Positions 11,760 to 36,798 of a stretch of DNA of 64,000 nucleotides are shown here, piece after piece (within the stretch, counting starts at the first letter, position 1; each line of letters opens with the position of its first letter). The DNA comes from Paratinospora sagittata (lineage: Eukaryota > Streptophyta > Magnoliopsida > Ranunculales > Menispermaceae). A program made the translations under genes and the position numbers. The notes beneath the pieces are model-generated. The model saw only the letters and a list, made by a program, of their open reading frames with translations, made no database searches and was not told the origin of the DNA. The stretch lies in assembly GCA_035771175.1 (NCBI GenBank), contig CM069592.1:38146198-38210197 (forward strand), given 5' to 3'.

Positions 11760-14517
11760 TTATTCTCCACCATTATCGCCCAGGCGGCTCAGCCCTTTCT
11801 TTCCCTCAATAGAACCTCGGCTCGAACCTAAACTGGGCAGGCAACACTGGACGGCCCTGGAAAGTCTCTCTCTCTCGGCTCTTGGTCTGTTTGGTGTTCT
11901 CTCACTACTGCAGGCAGAATTTGCGCCTGAAACGTAAGGTGTTGTCTCATTTGTGGAGTTACGTGAAATATCAAGATTTGTAGCTTTCCCTTCTAAATTT
12001 TCAATGGAAATAATCTGGCCATCAGAGAACTTGTCACCACTGAAACTTTCTTGGAAAAGCTCGGATAGTCTCTTTCTCTTACTGTTTGGTGAAGGTTCAG
12101 GTTTGGATAATACCTTTACTGGTTCCACAAAAGAAGAAGATTTACCGCGTGGTGGAGTTTGAATGAACTTGCTTTGATAGTTCGGAGTATTGCCTCGTGA
12201 AGGTGTAAAATCTGCATTAAACAGAGCTAATTGGTATATAATAGCAGTTCATGGGCCATTAAGCATTTCAAATTAAAGGTAAAATTCATCTGATTTTGTG
12301 TCACAAAACTCCTAATTTAAGCTTGGCTGGACCAGTATATATTAGCAGTTGAGATTGTAAAAATTAAATTGTCGCGCGATATAGTTTGTTGTTTTTACCT
12401 CCATTGACGCTGAAGAAATCATCTTCGCAATCTGAATCTAACCAAGCCTTAGAATCAAAGAAGGCCTCTTCTTTACTGCCTGCAGAGGAACAGAGATATC
12501 GTTCAAAAGTAAACATGGCATGTTTAATGCTTTAAGCTGATATAAAAATGGAATTTGAACAAACTAAACAGATAACAGGAAATGCTAAGATGATAATTAA
12601 TGGATTGCTAATAGAAAACCAAGTCACAAGAAAGTATTCTTTTATAGAGAATATGTATACCAGCAGGATCGAAATACATTGAGACTTTGTGCTAATAGCA
12701 ATGCCCAGAATTAAACTGGGAAATTGCTATTGAGGCTTAGGTTGTCAAGACACTGTATTAGCAAGATTGGAAGACAAAGGACCCAACAATAAAACAATAG
12801 ATAGAGAAAATTTAGCTAAAAATATTCTATTCCTAATTCTTTAAAAAGGAGCAAATCATCTATTGCATCGTGGTTTCTATTCATATAACGGCCCTGTTTG
12901 GTTGGACAATTGCAAACTGTTTTTGGACCAAAACAGTTTTTTGGTTCGTTTGGCAACATCTACTTTTAACCAAACTGCAGTGGAAAAGTAGTTTCCTTCC
13001 TTTTAGAGAAGCGGGTTGAGAATAACTTTTTTGAAAAGTGTTTTTTCAGAAGCATATTTTTTAAAAAGTGTTTTTGTAAAATTTGTATCAAACAGGCCCA
13101 ATAAAGCTATAAGCAATATATGCAGAGCATCTAGATTAGTGAATCATAATTGAAAAGAATCCTATCTGGGTCATCAACATCGAGTCCAATTCATCTCTCT
13201 CCAAGTCATTAGAGAGAAGTAATCTGAGTATTATCATCACCTTCCTAATAAATAATGCAGTATTTATACCATTCAAGTTTGGATATGAATGGAACTACGA
13301 GTAGATCGTAGCTACGTATAGAACAGGGCTATAACTGTAAGTTATCATAGAAAATAACAATTAAAGAGCAAGCAGTTCGAAAATAGCACTTATGCGACAG
13401 CCATTAAGGACTTTCACAATAATTTATCAGTTGTCTAAATGCAATATATCTGGGAATTTACAAGATATTCAGACAAATTATCAACTGCCATGCATGTCTC
13501 TATCAGTATAATTTGTCCTAAGAAAGAAGAATACATTAAACAACAAAGAGTACATAAAAATTTAATGAAAAATTCCAATAGGTTGGCCAAACTTGAAGCC
13601 AATGAGAAATAATTTCTTGATATCAATTTTTTTTTGAATGGCAATACCATCTTGGCATCTTTAATCCAAACATTATGTTCACCAAATAGGCAAATATTAC
13701 AAAATACTAAAAAATAGCACTTAATAAAGAAAAAAAGAAAAAGAATTCCATTGGATGCCAAGGAGCATGAAAATGGGCAACTTCAATGACAAGTTCATAC
13801 ATCGGAAGCTGCCATTTCTTGGTGGTTGATGAAACAAAGTCACAAGAAGAAGTAGGAAAAAACTATAAATAATTGCCCGTTCAAAAAATTATAAGCATGA
13901 AAATGGGCAAGTTCAACAAGAAGTTCGTACAGGATAAACTGACCCTTCTTCGTGATTGATGAAACGAAGTCACAAGAACTAGGAAAAAACTATAAATACT
14001 TGCCTATTTAAAACATTATAAATCCTACCAAATAAGCATTTACAGTACTGAAAAAATTGACAAAACTACAGAAAAATCAGAAAAAAAAAAAAAAAAATTG
14101 CAGCCACCCTCCTAATTACTTCATCAAAATGATCAAAACTACTCAACCTTCCAAGTGCAGAAAGGGGACTCGGAGAACTGAGGAAAACTGCAAAAATTTC
14201 AAAACACACAACAGCTCTCTCAAAACTATAACAAAATCATCAAAAAAAAAAAAAACAATAAAACTGATCAAAAGCACTGAACCTTTCTAAGTAAAGCAAA
14301 ACATTTTAAAATAAAAATAAAAAGAAGTCATACCAAAGTCCTTAAGATTTGTTGACTGAGACTTCAAGCCAAATTCTGCAATTGGGTACTCTCCATTCAC
14401 TGGTTTTTCCTTAGCGGGCGATGGAATCAAGAGCTTATCATCAGTCTTACACCCAAATGATAATCTCACTCTCATGGCTGAATCCTGGTTTTTATGAACT
14501 GAAACACATGAACCCAT
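11760..14517 (-). CDS. At3g27210-type uncharacterised protein, predicted N-myristoylated
   Basis: Three coding exons (14334-14517, 12399-12479, 11760-12211), all joined in phase 1, give 238 residues. The N-terminus MGSCVSVHKN has Gly2 followed by Cys4, the classic pattern for N-myristoylation plus palmitoylation, so plasma-membrane association is inferred. The second exon encodes SKEEAFFDSKAWLDSDCEDD, and the third contains FTPSRGNTP and KRKRLSELFQESF. These blocks match the plant family represented by Arabidopsis At3g27210 as I recall it. The family has no established biochemical function. There is no enzyme domain, and most of the protein looks disordered and Ser-rich. The first intron is 1854 bp and contains a tandem repeat and a MITE. 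Confidence 0.85.
12890..13099. mobile_element. Small MITE in intron 1 of the At3g27210-type gene
   Basis: The left end GGCCCTGTTTGGT and the complement of the right end (GGGCCTGTTTGAT) form imperfect terminal inverted repeats around 210 bp of non-coding sequence. The interior contains oppositely oriented 'aaaagtgtttttt'-type tracts. The termini resemble those common in plant MITEs, but no convincing target-site duplication was found, so the superfamily is left open. Confidence 0.5.
13762..14026 (-). repeat. Direct tandem repeat of about 132 bp in intron 1
   Basis: Two diverged copies (about 13762-13893 and 13894-14026) share 'gcatgaaaatgggcaa', 'gatgaaac.aagtcacaaga' and 'aggaaaaaactataaata'. 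Both lie within the intron, upstream (plus coordinates) of poly-A runs. They look like a local duplication rather than a mobile element. Confidence 0.7.
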
Positions 14518-15345
14518 TTTTTATTTTTTTACTTCAACACCACTTTCATGACAAAGAAAAAGGCCCAAGAAGAACAAGAAGAAGAAGAAGGAGAAAAATT
14601 ATTTCTTGAAGGAAAAATCTAGGAAAGGAGGAGAGAGATTGGGCTTGAAAGCGAAGTTATGGCATTTACAGAAAATGGGTCCCTTGAATCAGAAAAAAGT
14701 TAGGGTTTTCAAACAATCAAACTGCCTCTGAGATCAGAACCACTGAAACAAGAGCCCAAAAGGAAAGAAAAAAAAAAAAAAAAAAGCTGCAATTTTTGAT
14801 AGTAGGCTCCATTTCTCATGTGCTCTGCATTGGCATAGTCGTTGAGCCATTTGGCATATTTGACCATCTAGGGACTATTTTAATATTTTGTTCACTGTTC
14901 GATGGGAACATTGAGCTGATCTGATGGCCCATTATCATTATAATCATTAATATTAATGATATTGCAATAAATTCTTCTTCTTCTTCTTCCTTCTTCTTTT
15001 TATTATTAATCTTCTTTGGCTGCAAAACATGTTAGTTGTTTACAATGCTTATTATTATTATTATTATTATTTTAATAATAATGCTTGTTTTACTATATAA
15101 TTTTTTTTAAGCATATTGGAATAAGTTGCAATGGACTATTCTTTAAATTAGATGCAGTAATTAAGTTAAGATTATATATTTATATGGTATGCATTGACAA
15201 GTTTGAATTTGATTTTATATCAAATTTTAAGTTGAATCATAAGTGATTATCTTTTAAATTTAAATATTAAGCTAAATGGGCTTTAATAACAAAATGCATT
15301 AAATTTGTTCTATTAAATGCTAACATTACACTATTGTATTTTAAA

Positions 15346-15346
<1 letters not shown>

Positions 15347-15379
<33 letters not shown>
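15347..15379. repeat. (ATT)n microsatellite
   Basis: About 11 uninterrupted ATT units. A shorter tract of the same unit lies at 15051-15070. Confidence 0.9.
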
Positions 15380-16269
15380 TTAACTTTTTTGAGATACGGA
15401 TATTATGATTCTTTAATTTTTTACTAATTCTTTTAGAGTACGGCCATAATTCAAACACTCTACCATGAGGTTGAGGGCATTGAACTAACCCGCCATTAAT
15501 TTATTTAAAATTATATTATTGAGTTTGTTTCTAAATAAAAAATAAAGTTTGATGACATTAAAAAAAGAGCACAATTCTACCATTTTTGTCTTTATTTAGT
15601 TTAATTTAATTTAATTTATTTTAGAAAGGTCATCATAAATGAACTTAATTAAATCTAAATTAAAATCAAATCTAGCTCTTTGAGAAAAAATTAATCTGAA
15701 TTTTTTTATTTTAAATTTTGATTATCTATAACTTTAATTCAAATTATACCATATCAACCGTTTTAGATTGTCCTTGATAAAAAATAAAAAAATAAAAAAA
15801 ATAAAAAAAAATAAAAAAATAAAAAACTTTTAGATTATCTATATCAAACTACAGTTATAATTATAACTGTAGGCCCCCATGCACCATAACCAACCTCAAA
15901 GAGGGTAAAATTGAAATTTTAAAAGTCATTTTTTTTTTCTCTTATTTTTTGTTTTTTTGTTAAGAGATAAACATGATGTGGGCTCACCTGTTTTAAGTGG
16001 TGCATATTGTTTAGTACGCCTTAATTAATAATATTTGGAGGATAAACATAGATACCAAATGAATGGCTATTGCTCATTGAAAATGACTAAAGAGTTGAAA
16101 ATTATTGATACAATTCATGCAAATTAAAATCCCTTCCTTACATATATTTATTAAAATGAAAAGTTACCCCTTTTGATCTCCTCCTTTTAAGTGTAAAGAT
16201 TTCTTATGTTGTCTAATAATTTATAAAATCTGATTGATTTGACCCAAATCACTTTTCTTAACATAATAC

Positions 16270-16405
16270 TTTATATTAATAGATGGTTGATCTATACATT
16301 TTAAATTTGAGTCTCCTCCCTTAAATAACGACGTCTTTTAGTATAAGTGGTCGTGCTCTAAAGAACTAATGAGATGAGCCGTCCTAATACCCATCTCTAA
16401 TATTT
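16270..16405 (+). mobile_element. Diverged SINE fragment
   Basis: The segment 'aaatttgagtctcctccc' resembles a B box. It is followed by 'acgacgtcttttag...gaactaatgagatgagcc...aatacccatctct', which parallels the body of the SINE at 9471-9650 (acggcgtccacaag...gaactagtgggggtgagacc...gataccctgactc). It is heavily diverged. Confidence 0.4.
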
Positions 16406-17934
16406 TTCATTGATGCTGACCCAATTAAGGAATTCAAATAATTGACCAATGAAAACTAGGGTTGGTATAATTTTCTCCTTCTTAATCATCAATATTGAGA
16501 AACATGAAATTGAATGTATGAGATAGTTAGGTAGATTTATTTGTTAAGATTTTGTGAAATCTACAATGTATGAGGTGGCATTTGGGTGTGGATTGACGAT
16601 AAAGGGTGGATACATGAAATGGACATCCCATTATTTATATCTCAAAATCAATATTATTATAATATTTTATTAGACCCCTCTGATGATCTAAAACTAATAA
16701 TGATAATTTTAAGGATAAAAGGGTAATTTTAAGGATAAAACTATTTATAGCTATATTGATTTTAAAGCCCTTTACAAGATAATCAGGTAAGAAATAAAAA
16801 ATAAGTAAATAATTAAAAATTAAAAATTCAGTTCTATACCTTAAATGAAACTAATTTTTCCACCTAACCCCAAAAAATATCCAAGATTTTGTGGTCACCA
16901 TCCTTGAATACCACTTTCAGAAATTAATAAATAAATAAAGCCTATTTCCAAAACAATATCAATTTTCAAAGGGCCATTCAATGAATTATTTAAAAGATTG
17001 TACAAAAGTCAATATTGCCCCAAGGGGGCACTTTACTAATATTTCATGATACTTTCATTAAATAAACTCACATAACACATGGGCCTGTTAGGTCTAGTGT
17101 CCCTACCACCCCCATTAAACTATTATACAAAGCTTAACATTCTCAAAAGATTTTTTTTCTATAAGAATCTAATTGTCTTCTCTATTGTTTGGTGGAATAG
17201 GGGAAAGAAGAAATGGGGGGTAGAGAAAATATAAAATAAAAACCTAACTTTTTAAAGGGGTATATATATTAAATATATTGCTTTTTTTTATTATTATTTT
17301 TGGACTCGGCAAGTGTTATTTTTCTTTTTAAGATGAGACTAATCCTTCTAGATTCAAAAATTTATAAGGACAAAGGTACATCTTCTAACAGAAATAAACG
17401 AAGACGGGCTTAAACTCGTAATGAGTCTCTCAATTGTATCTTATAATTCTATTCCCGAATAACTTCCCGAATAACGAACTAATTCCTCGTTAGTTAAAAC
17501 ATATTGCTTTCATCGGGCCTCTTTTTATCCTTTTGATTTGGTGCAACATGTTAGAAGCATAACAAAATGGCGAAGCTTTAAAGTAAAGGGGCACCCTACG
17601 AGATTTGTCCCCTACTAGCAAGGGTCCCATTAGGGCATGTTGCAACACTTCTTTTACAAGTCAAATAATCCAACTATAGGGCCAAAAAACCCCAACCTAT
17701 TATGTTTCCTTTTAGTCTATTTGTTGATGCGGTCGGTTTGTCTTGTTTGATAAATTTAATTGATTAACTAGATCTCAATCATAAAAATTCTATTAGAATT
17801 TGCAATATATTCAAGAGAAATTAATATGACATTCAATTTAAGAAAAATATATGTGATACTCAATTTTCATAGTCTCATATAAACCACGCAAGATCATAAA
17901 TTTGAATTCAATAATAAATATTACTTCGCAATAA

Positions 17935-18125
17935 CTAGTGGATATATAGCTCTAGTGGCAAATGATTGAGTAAGGAACTAGTTGTCTAAGGTTTGAGTCT
18001 TGCCGTCTAATTTGAGGTATGATGTTTGTAGAAAAATAGACTATATAATTTTCTATCTGAACTAGTTAAGGTGCGCGCAAGTTGACCTAGACTCTCCAAA
18101 GTCAAGAGAATAAAGATAAAAAAAG
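17935..18125 (+). mobile_element. tRNA-derived SINE
   Basis: The A-box-like tagctctagtggcaaatgat and the B-box-like ggtttgagtcttgcc are spaced as in tRNA-derived SINEs. The 3' part contains 'gtgcgcgcaagttgacctag', a sequence type typical of one plant SINE 3' body, followed by an A-rich tail. No clear target-site duplication was identified. Confidence 0.6.
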
Positions 18126-21100
18126 TATTGTGTGCAACTTTTAAACTTAGTATGCACAATACAGCATTTTTTTTTAAACCCAATTTGTCAACATTCAAAT
18201 TTTAAGTGCCCTTCTTGATTTAATCAATCTTGAAGCAACTATATAAGTTGCATGATCCATCAATGGAAGCTACACATTTTTGGTGGGCCATTACCCTAAC
18301 TTGGGGTAATGTATCAAGGTGAGTATAATACACTCATCCAACCCCTCTTGATAGCACCTAGACAACATAAATGAACAGGATTCCATGCTTTATCTATGTG
18401 ATCCTATTGGTGATGTTGACCATTGCATACTGCATACATAAGCTGCCATTAGCTCAAACAAGAAGCAACTTGATTTTTTTCTCCACAAGGGAAGGGAATT
18501 CATTGGGTATAAGGCCCTATTTTGAAATGAAACTTCAACAAAAATCTAACTCTAGAAGGGAGCAGCATAACTACAATGAAAAGGGTCTTCTTCCTCTTCT
18601 TCTTAATAACCCTTTTTATATGCTTAAAAATGGATGTAGGTTTGTTTGGTTAGGGTCCCTAGGGATATGAATTAAGCCCAATGAGTAATTGGAATGAACT
18701 TTTCTCTATATTTCACCCATTAAGGTCAGGTTTGAAGAGCAATATAGATGCAAGAAATATGGTTTTTTGTGGACACATGTGTTGCAATATCCCATTCATT
18801 TATGACAATATGAAGTGTTGGAAAAAATTTTATTTCTTGTAGGGTGACTTGCCTTTCTAGCGCATTTCTACTCATCCCTCTACAACTTTTTTCGTGGATA
18901 ATTGTTTCAAAAGATGATCCTATCCATTTTTTGAGTTGAATTGTATTCAAGTTTTCTGCTTAAAGCCTTGTTATTTTTCTTCTTTATTTTTTTATTTTTT
19001 TATGATATAGTAATTAAATGTAAGAGGCTTCAACTAAGCCTTACCTTGCCAACGAGGTGTTGAGCTGACGATTCGACGCTTTGAGACGTAATAATGTGCT
19101 GCAAGTTTGAGTTTCAACTTTGCCATATTTCCAAATGCCTTACGGGCGCACAAAAAAATACTTTTTGACGTGATGGCGTGTTATGGTCCATGGGTCTTCT
19201 AGTGCGTGTGGTGTCAAGTGGTCAGGTCGAGGTTCGTTGGTGTGATATAGTCGGTTCTGAAAGGGCCAAATTTCTATGGGAGGGTTGGGTTTAGAGAATA
19301 AATTGCCTAACCCTTAACTCCACGTTAAAAAAGAGAGGTTATTTGTCGATTCAAACATGTGACCTTCAAGTCGCAATAAGTAACGGCAACCAACTAACCC
19401 TTCAATTGTATAACTTTGGTTATTGCTCTTATGTAAAGAAGTAAGCAAATTAGTTCTTGTGAATGATGTGAAGTAAAAATATCATAAAACTTTAGAAGGT
19501 TTAATCAATTCTTTTGAATAATTTATTGCACTAGATAAATACAACTTTACAAATATTAGTAATATCTTAATTATTTCTTAAATTCTACTTAATGGGATCA
19601 TGTAGAAGGAGTGACCATGAAGCTGGTGGCATTTGAAGCCCTGCATGTTTCTTGCCTTCCCCTCCTGCTCACCATATGAAAATTTCTTTCTTTTCCATTG
19701 TTTTATTCAATAATAAATGTTTATTGTTAATGCTTTCAAAAAAAATATTTATTAATTTTTTTAAACAAATGAAATTAGAATTCATCATATCTTCAATTAA
19801 TATAATTGTCATGCTTTTACTTAAAAAGGAATTATTTATTTATTTATTATTACCTCCTTTTAAATTCAAAAGATGGGCAAAATAGAAAGGAAAAAAAAAA
19901 GTGAAGTGGAAAATGCTAGAATGACTTGGATAATAGATCATATTTTTTTTCCCAATTGCTGGAGGAAATCATTAAATTCTATGGTGGAGCAGTGTATAAT
20001 GCACAAAAATACTAGTACGATTGTTGAATTTTATTTATATTATGTTAGAAAATCATTTAAGATAAAAGAAAATATTTTATCATTTAGCATAATATAATAA
20101 TCTAAAAGCTTCATCAATAGGTACCCATGTGACATATTTGTTCTTACTGTACTATTGTAATATTCTGCCTTATTGTATTATTATTATTTTATTTTATTTT
20201 ATTTTGGTCATAAACCCTCCAACGTCCTCAGCTAACCCTTTTACGGAGACGAAACTAATCTAGAGTTCGGCACCTCGAAAAGGTGAATAACTAGCACATT
20301 TCCATCAGTGCATATTGTAATGGGCTCGAACCCGTGACCAGGTCCCTCAACTCACTAACGCGCAGCTATCCTCACAAACTGCGCTGCAACCCGATAGATA
20401 TTGTGTTGTTGTTATTTGTTACAAAGTAAACCTTACTAATAATAATAAAAATTGTTGTTTCTGCTATTCTATCATATACATGATGCTTTCCTTATTTGTC
20501 TTTGAAAGTTTTTTATTTTCTTTAATAAAACTTGCACTTAAAATTGAATATGTGAAGATATGAAGATATGTGTGGATAATTCACATTTTTTTTACTATAA
20601 CTGGATTAAAATTAATATTTATTTAATGTGTAGATGCAGGTATATTTATTTTAATTATAAAAAGGTCAAAAAAAAAAAAAAAAAACTTCTGTAGAAACAT
20701 TTTATGATAATGATCGACTGAGTTGTTATTTATTATTATGAGGAAGGAAGGGGAAAACTGATCCTAGAAGCGAAAGATCTATTAAAGAGGGTTCATATAC
20801 AAAGAACATGGAAAGAGATACAACATTAATATACTAGTATTGTATTGTAAATAAATAAATAAATAAATAATAAAACATTTTTTCTTCATATTTTTTAATC
20901 AGCGTGCCTTACACGAGAGTAGACTTGGAAATAACAAGTCATTCTCAAGATGTTTGCTTGAAGTGATGTGTTTTTAAATAATAAGAACCCAATTTCTCTC
21001 AATAGCAAACCATTGTCTGTCTTAATTCATCAATCATTTTATTATTTCGACCAATAAAAGATAGGACTTAACCCCAGTCTCTAGGGTTGATAACAACGTT

Positions 21101-22311
21101 AAAATTTTAACATCGCAATGATTTGAAAAAGATGATATGTCCAACCTTACCTAAAACTGAAAAAGCTGAATAATTTGCACAATTAAACATTTATATATTG
21201 TATTTGTGCCGAATTTTGTATTATGATGTATATGTTGTTTCTCAATTTTTTTTTATATCTTACACCATACTTGCTAATGTGGTAAATACCAACATAACTA
21301 TAAAAGCAACTTTCATAATAAGTAAAAATTAACTGAAATGCCTTTTTTTTTTTTTTTTAATTACCGATTTTTCAACACCCAAAAGTTATCCTCCTTTCCT
21401 TTGAAAGGAACTAATCCTCCCGAACTTAAGCACCACAGAAGCGTTTAAATTGACCCTCTAAACAAGAATGGATAACTAGAACACATCCAGACTCAAACTC
21501 GAAACTTAAACCTCAACCTCACTTTATACACAATTCCTCAACCAACTGAATTACCACGTGTTGGTTAACTAAAATGTCTTAACCATAGAGTACCATTTAC
21601 TTTACCAAACCTTCAATTCAGGGTTAGCCAAATTTCTTTTTTTTTTTTTTTTTTAATTAGATAAGACACTTAAATGAGACAATGCATTGATGTGGCATAA
21701 TCCCATTAGCTGTACATGTATACATTAGGTGCCCTTCTTTTTGGGAGATGAATAATGTGATGCCAGATCAGCACAATGTCTCAATTAATGCATTATCTAA
21801 ATCACTTTATCATTAATTAATTTTATTTTGTATGTTTTAGACATTATTTATTACAAGAATGAGGTTTAGCTTGAATAGGAAAAAGGGCTACACTTGCCTC
21901 AAAAACCTATCTTTATCTTCTTGGGCTTTGGAGGAAAACACAAGTGTGCTTTGTTTTGGCTGTTTTCAAGGTAGAAAAAAGGATAAAAACATGGAACATC
22001 TTGTTACCATCTTTCAAGGTTGAGTGAGTTCTTGGCATCAAATTCAATCCTTATTTTAAGAACTAAGCAGCTTATCCCCTACGAAACCAACAAATACAAC
22101 ACATATTAGGCCTAACAATATCATATATAAATAATCCTTTCACACTAATCTACATGTAGGAATCATTTCATGCTGTCATCTCTTTCCTTCTGGCTTACTT
22201 ATAATAAACGGACCCCGTAACAGTTAGGACAAGTCAGTTTTTTTTCCTAAAAAATTTCTGAACTTTCTTCACCTTGTTCTTCTGCTTCTTTTTCTTACGC
22301 TCTCTTGGATC
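18126..22311. other. AT-rich intergenic region with dispersed repeats
   Basis: No supported gene. About 20215-20400 and 21365-21560 each hold a segment of the form 'cgaaactaatc...ctcgaacccgtgacc...ctcaac', a dispersed plant repeat style also hinted at near 17330 and 37380. About 19030-19300 holds a GC-richer segment with weak SINE character. Homopolymer A/T tracts occur at about 20667-20685, 21343-21360 and 21637-21655. The last 200 bp should hold the promoter of the gene at 22312. Confidence 0.45.
22124..22133 (+). promoter_or_regulatory. Candidate TATA box of the small gene at 22312
   Basis: TATATAAATA, about 180 bp upstream of the start codon. It is followed by a CT-rich leader (cttcttttt, ctctctt) of the kind common in plant 5' UTRs. 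Confidence 0.4.
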
Positions 22312-22653
22312 ATGAATTCTGGAGGCGTGGAAGAAGATGGAGTTCGAGTGAGAAGCTTTCGTTACGAAGACTACAACAACAGAAGGGTGTTCTTGCGGAG
22401 CTACCCGCTTTACTGTGAAGAAGAAGAAGAAGATGGTGATGATAATGACGGAAAAGGGAAGAAGGGGGAAGAGATTAGCGAAAAAGGCGAAAGGAGGAGA
22501 AAAATGAAAAAGATAATTATTTCTTTATTTCAATGGGGTGGTGGGAAGGTCTTGATTTTCAGGAAGTTAAAGCACAAGGTTGGGTTTTACCTTGTTGCTT
22601 GCCACCCTTTCAGCTTTAAGTTTAAGCCTTCGGCTGGCTTGATTTCAGTTTGA
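22312..22653 (+). CDS. Small uncharacterised plant protein (113 aa)
   Basis: A single-exon frame of 113 residues. The N-terminal third contains VRSFRYEDYNNRRVFLRSYP, an ordered, amino-acid-diverse stretch that looks conserved rather than random. A charged, low-complexity middle follows (runs of Glu, Asp, Lys, about 36-66), then a basic, partly hydrophobic C-terminus (GGGKVLIFRKLKHKVGFYLV). I recall similar short plant proteins with an EDYN.RRVFLRSYP block but no named function. There is no signal peptide, no clear membrane helix and no enzyme motif. A CT-rich leader and upstream TATA box support expression. The ATG at 22312 is the first in frame. Confidence 0.6.
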   Translation: MNSGGVEEDGVRVRSFRYEDYNNRRVFLRSYPLYCEEEEEDGDDNDGKGKKGEEISEKGERRRKMKKIIISLFQWGGGKVLIFRKLKHKVGFYLVACHPFSFKFKPSAGLISV

Positions 22654-23530
22654 ACTCTTTGTTCTCCTCAGAAAGCCCCTGTGCAGAGGGTTGGATAATG
22701 TGAGATTTGTAATAAGATGTTTTCTTACACATGCAAGAATGTCTTCTATGCTGTCAGAGTTCCATATTAGATGCATGTTTGAGCACATGAATTAAATGAT
22801 TTCTATAAAAGCATTTTCATCTATGCAGTATGAGTTTGATTTTCCTTTTCTTTTTTCTTTTGGGTGGGGGTGGTCTATGCAACAATACTTTCTATATATA
22901 TATACTTTCTATATATATGTTGGTGTCCACCAAATTTTATGCAGCAAGTTCAAGCATGTGCATCAGTGCATGCAGCAAAGATGTGCTAATTCCACGTAAA
23001 AGCTCAAAATTTAATGTAGAAAATCTCATACCTGAAAACTCATTGATTGAAGGGTAGCTTTGAGAGCACATGGGCAACATGAAGGAAGCAAGAAAGCAAC
23101 AATTGGACAGTTGGATGACATGGCCCACATACAATTCACTATGTCCTGAAAACTGATGTTTCCACCTGGGAGGCCACAAGGCAAACATCTCAACAATTTG
23201 ATGATGATTCTTCCAAGTAAATATTGAACTCCTGCTTAGAATCAAGAAAAAGATAAGCTTAGAGATACTTAAGCAGTTGAAACTGGCATTCTCATGTAGA
23301 ACCCTAATACTGTAGTTTCTGAATTTTTTAATTCTATCTCAAATTTCACAGAAATTATGATGGAATATAAATATTACAAGTAACATACGAAAATTGTTTT
23401 TGGGTATCAGTACAGGGTTTTTTCGGTTCTCTTGTTTTCAATTTCATGTATAAGCTATAAGAAAGGTCGGTCAGCACATGGGGAGATCTCAACACTAAAA
23501 GCAATACAAGAAACTTGGGGGGTCATACAT
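22654..23530. other. Convergent intergenic region
   Basis: Lies between the small plus-strand gene and the minus-strand end of PRP16. It holds the presumed 3' UTRs of both. A short TA-rich duplication (actttctatatatata, about 22886-22918) is the only repeat seen. Confidence 0.45.

Positions 23531-36798
<13,268 letters not shown>

Larger units (their letters stand above)
14518..17934. other. AT-rich intergenic region
   Basis: The first few hundred bases upstream of 14517 should contain the promoter and 5' UTR of the At3g27210-type gene. Beyond that the sequence is dominated by AT-rich DNA, (ATT)n microsatellites (about 15051-15070 and 15347-15379), an A-rich (aaaaaat)n tract near 15780-15825, and a diverged SINE. 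About 17290-17520 resembles a dispersed repeat also present near 20220, 21370 and 37370. No coding region could be supported. Confidence 0.5.

Noticed and set aside
14057..14290. Lys/Asn-rich 77-codon frame
   Set aside because: It runs through poly-A tracts in an intron of the At3g27210-type gene; it is low-complexity translation.
18371..18670. 99-codon frame with a hydrophobic N-terminus, looking like a small secreted protein
   Set aside because: The start resembles a signal peptide, but the rest shows no known peptide-hormone motif (no CLE, CEP, IDA or RGF core) and no convincing promoter. Chance cannot be excluded.
19020..19300. Possible further SINE
   Set aside because: Weak A- and B-box-like words only; no tail or target-site duplication, so it was left as part of the intergenic description.
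22937..23245. 102-codon minus-strand frame downstream of PRP16
   Set aside because: No family resemblance, no splice-compatible extension, and it lies in the probable 3' flanking region.
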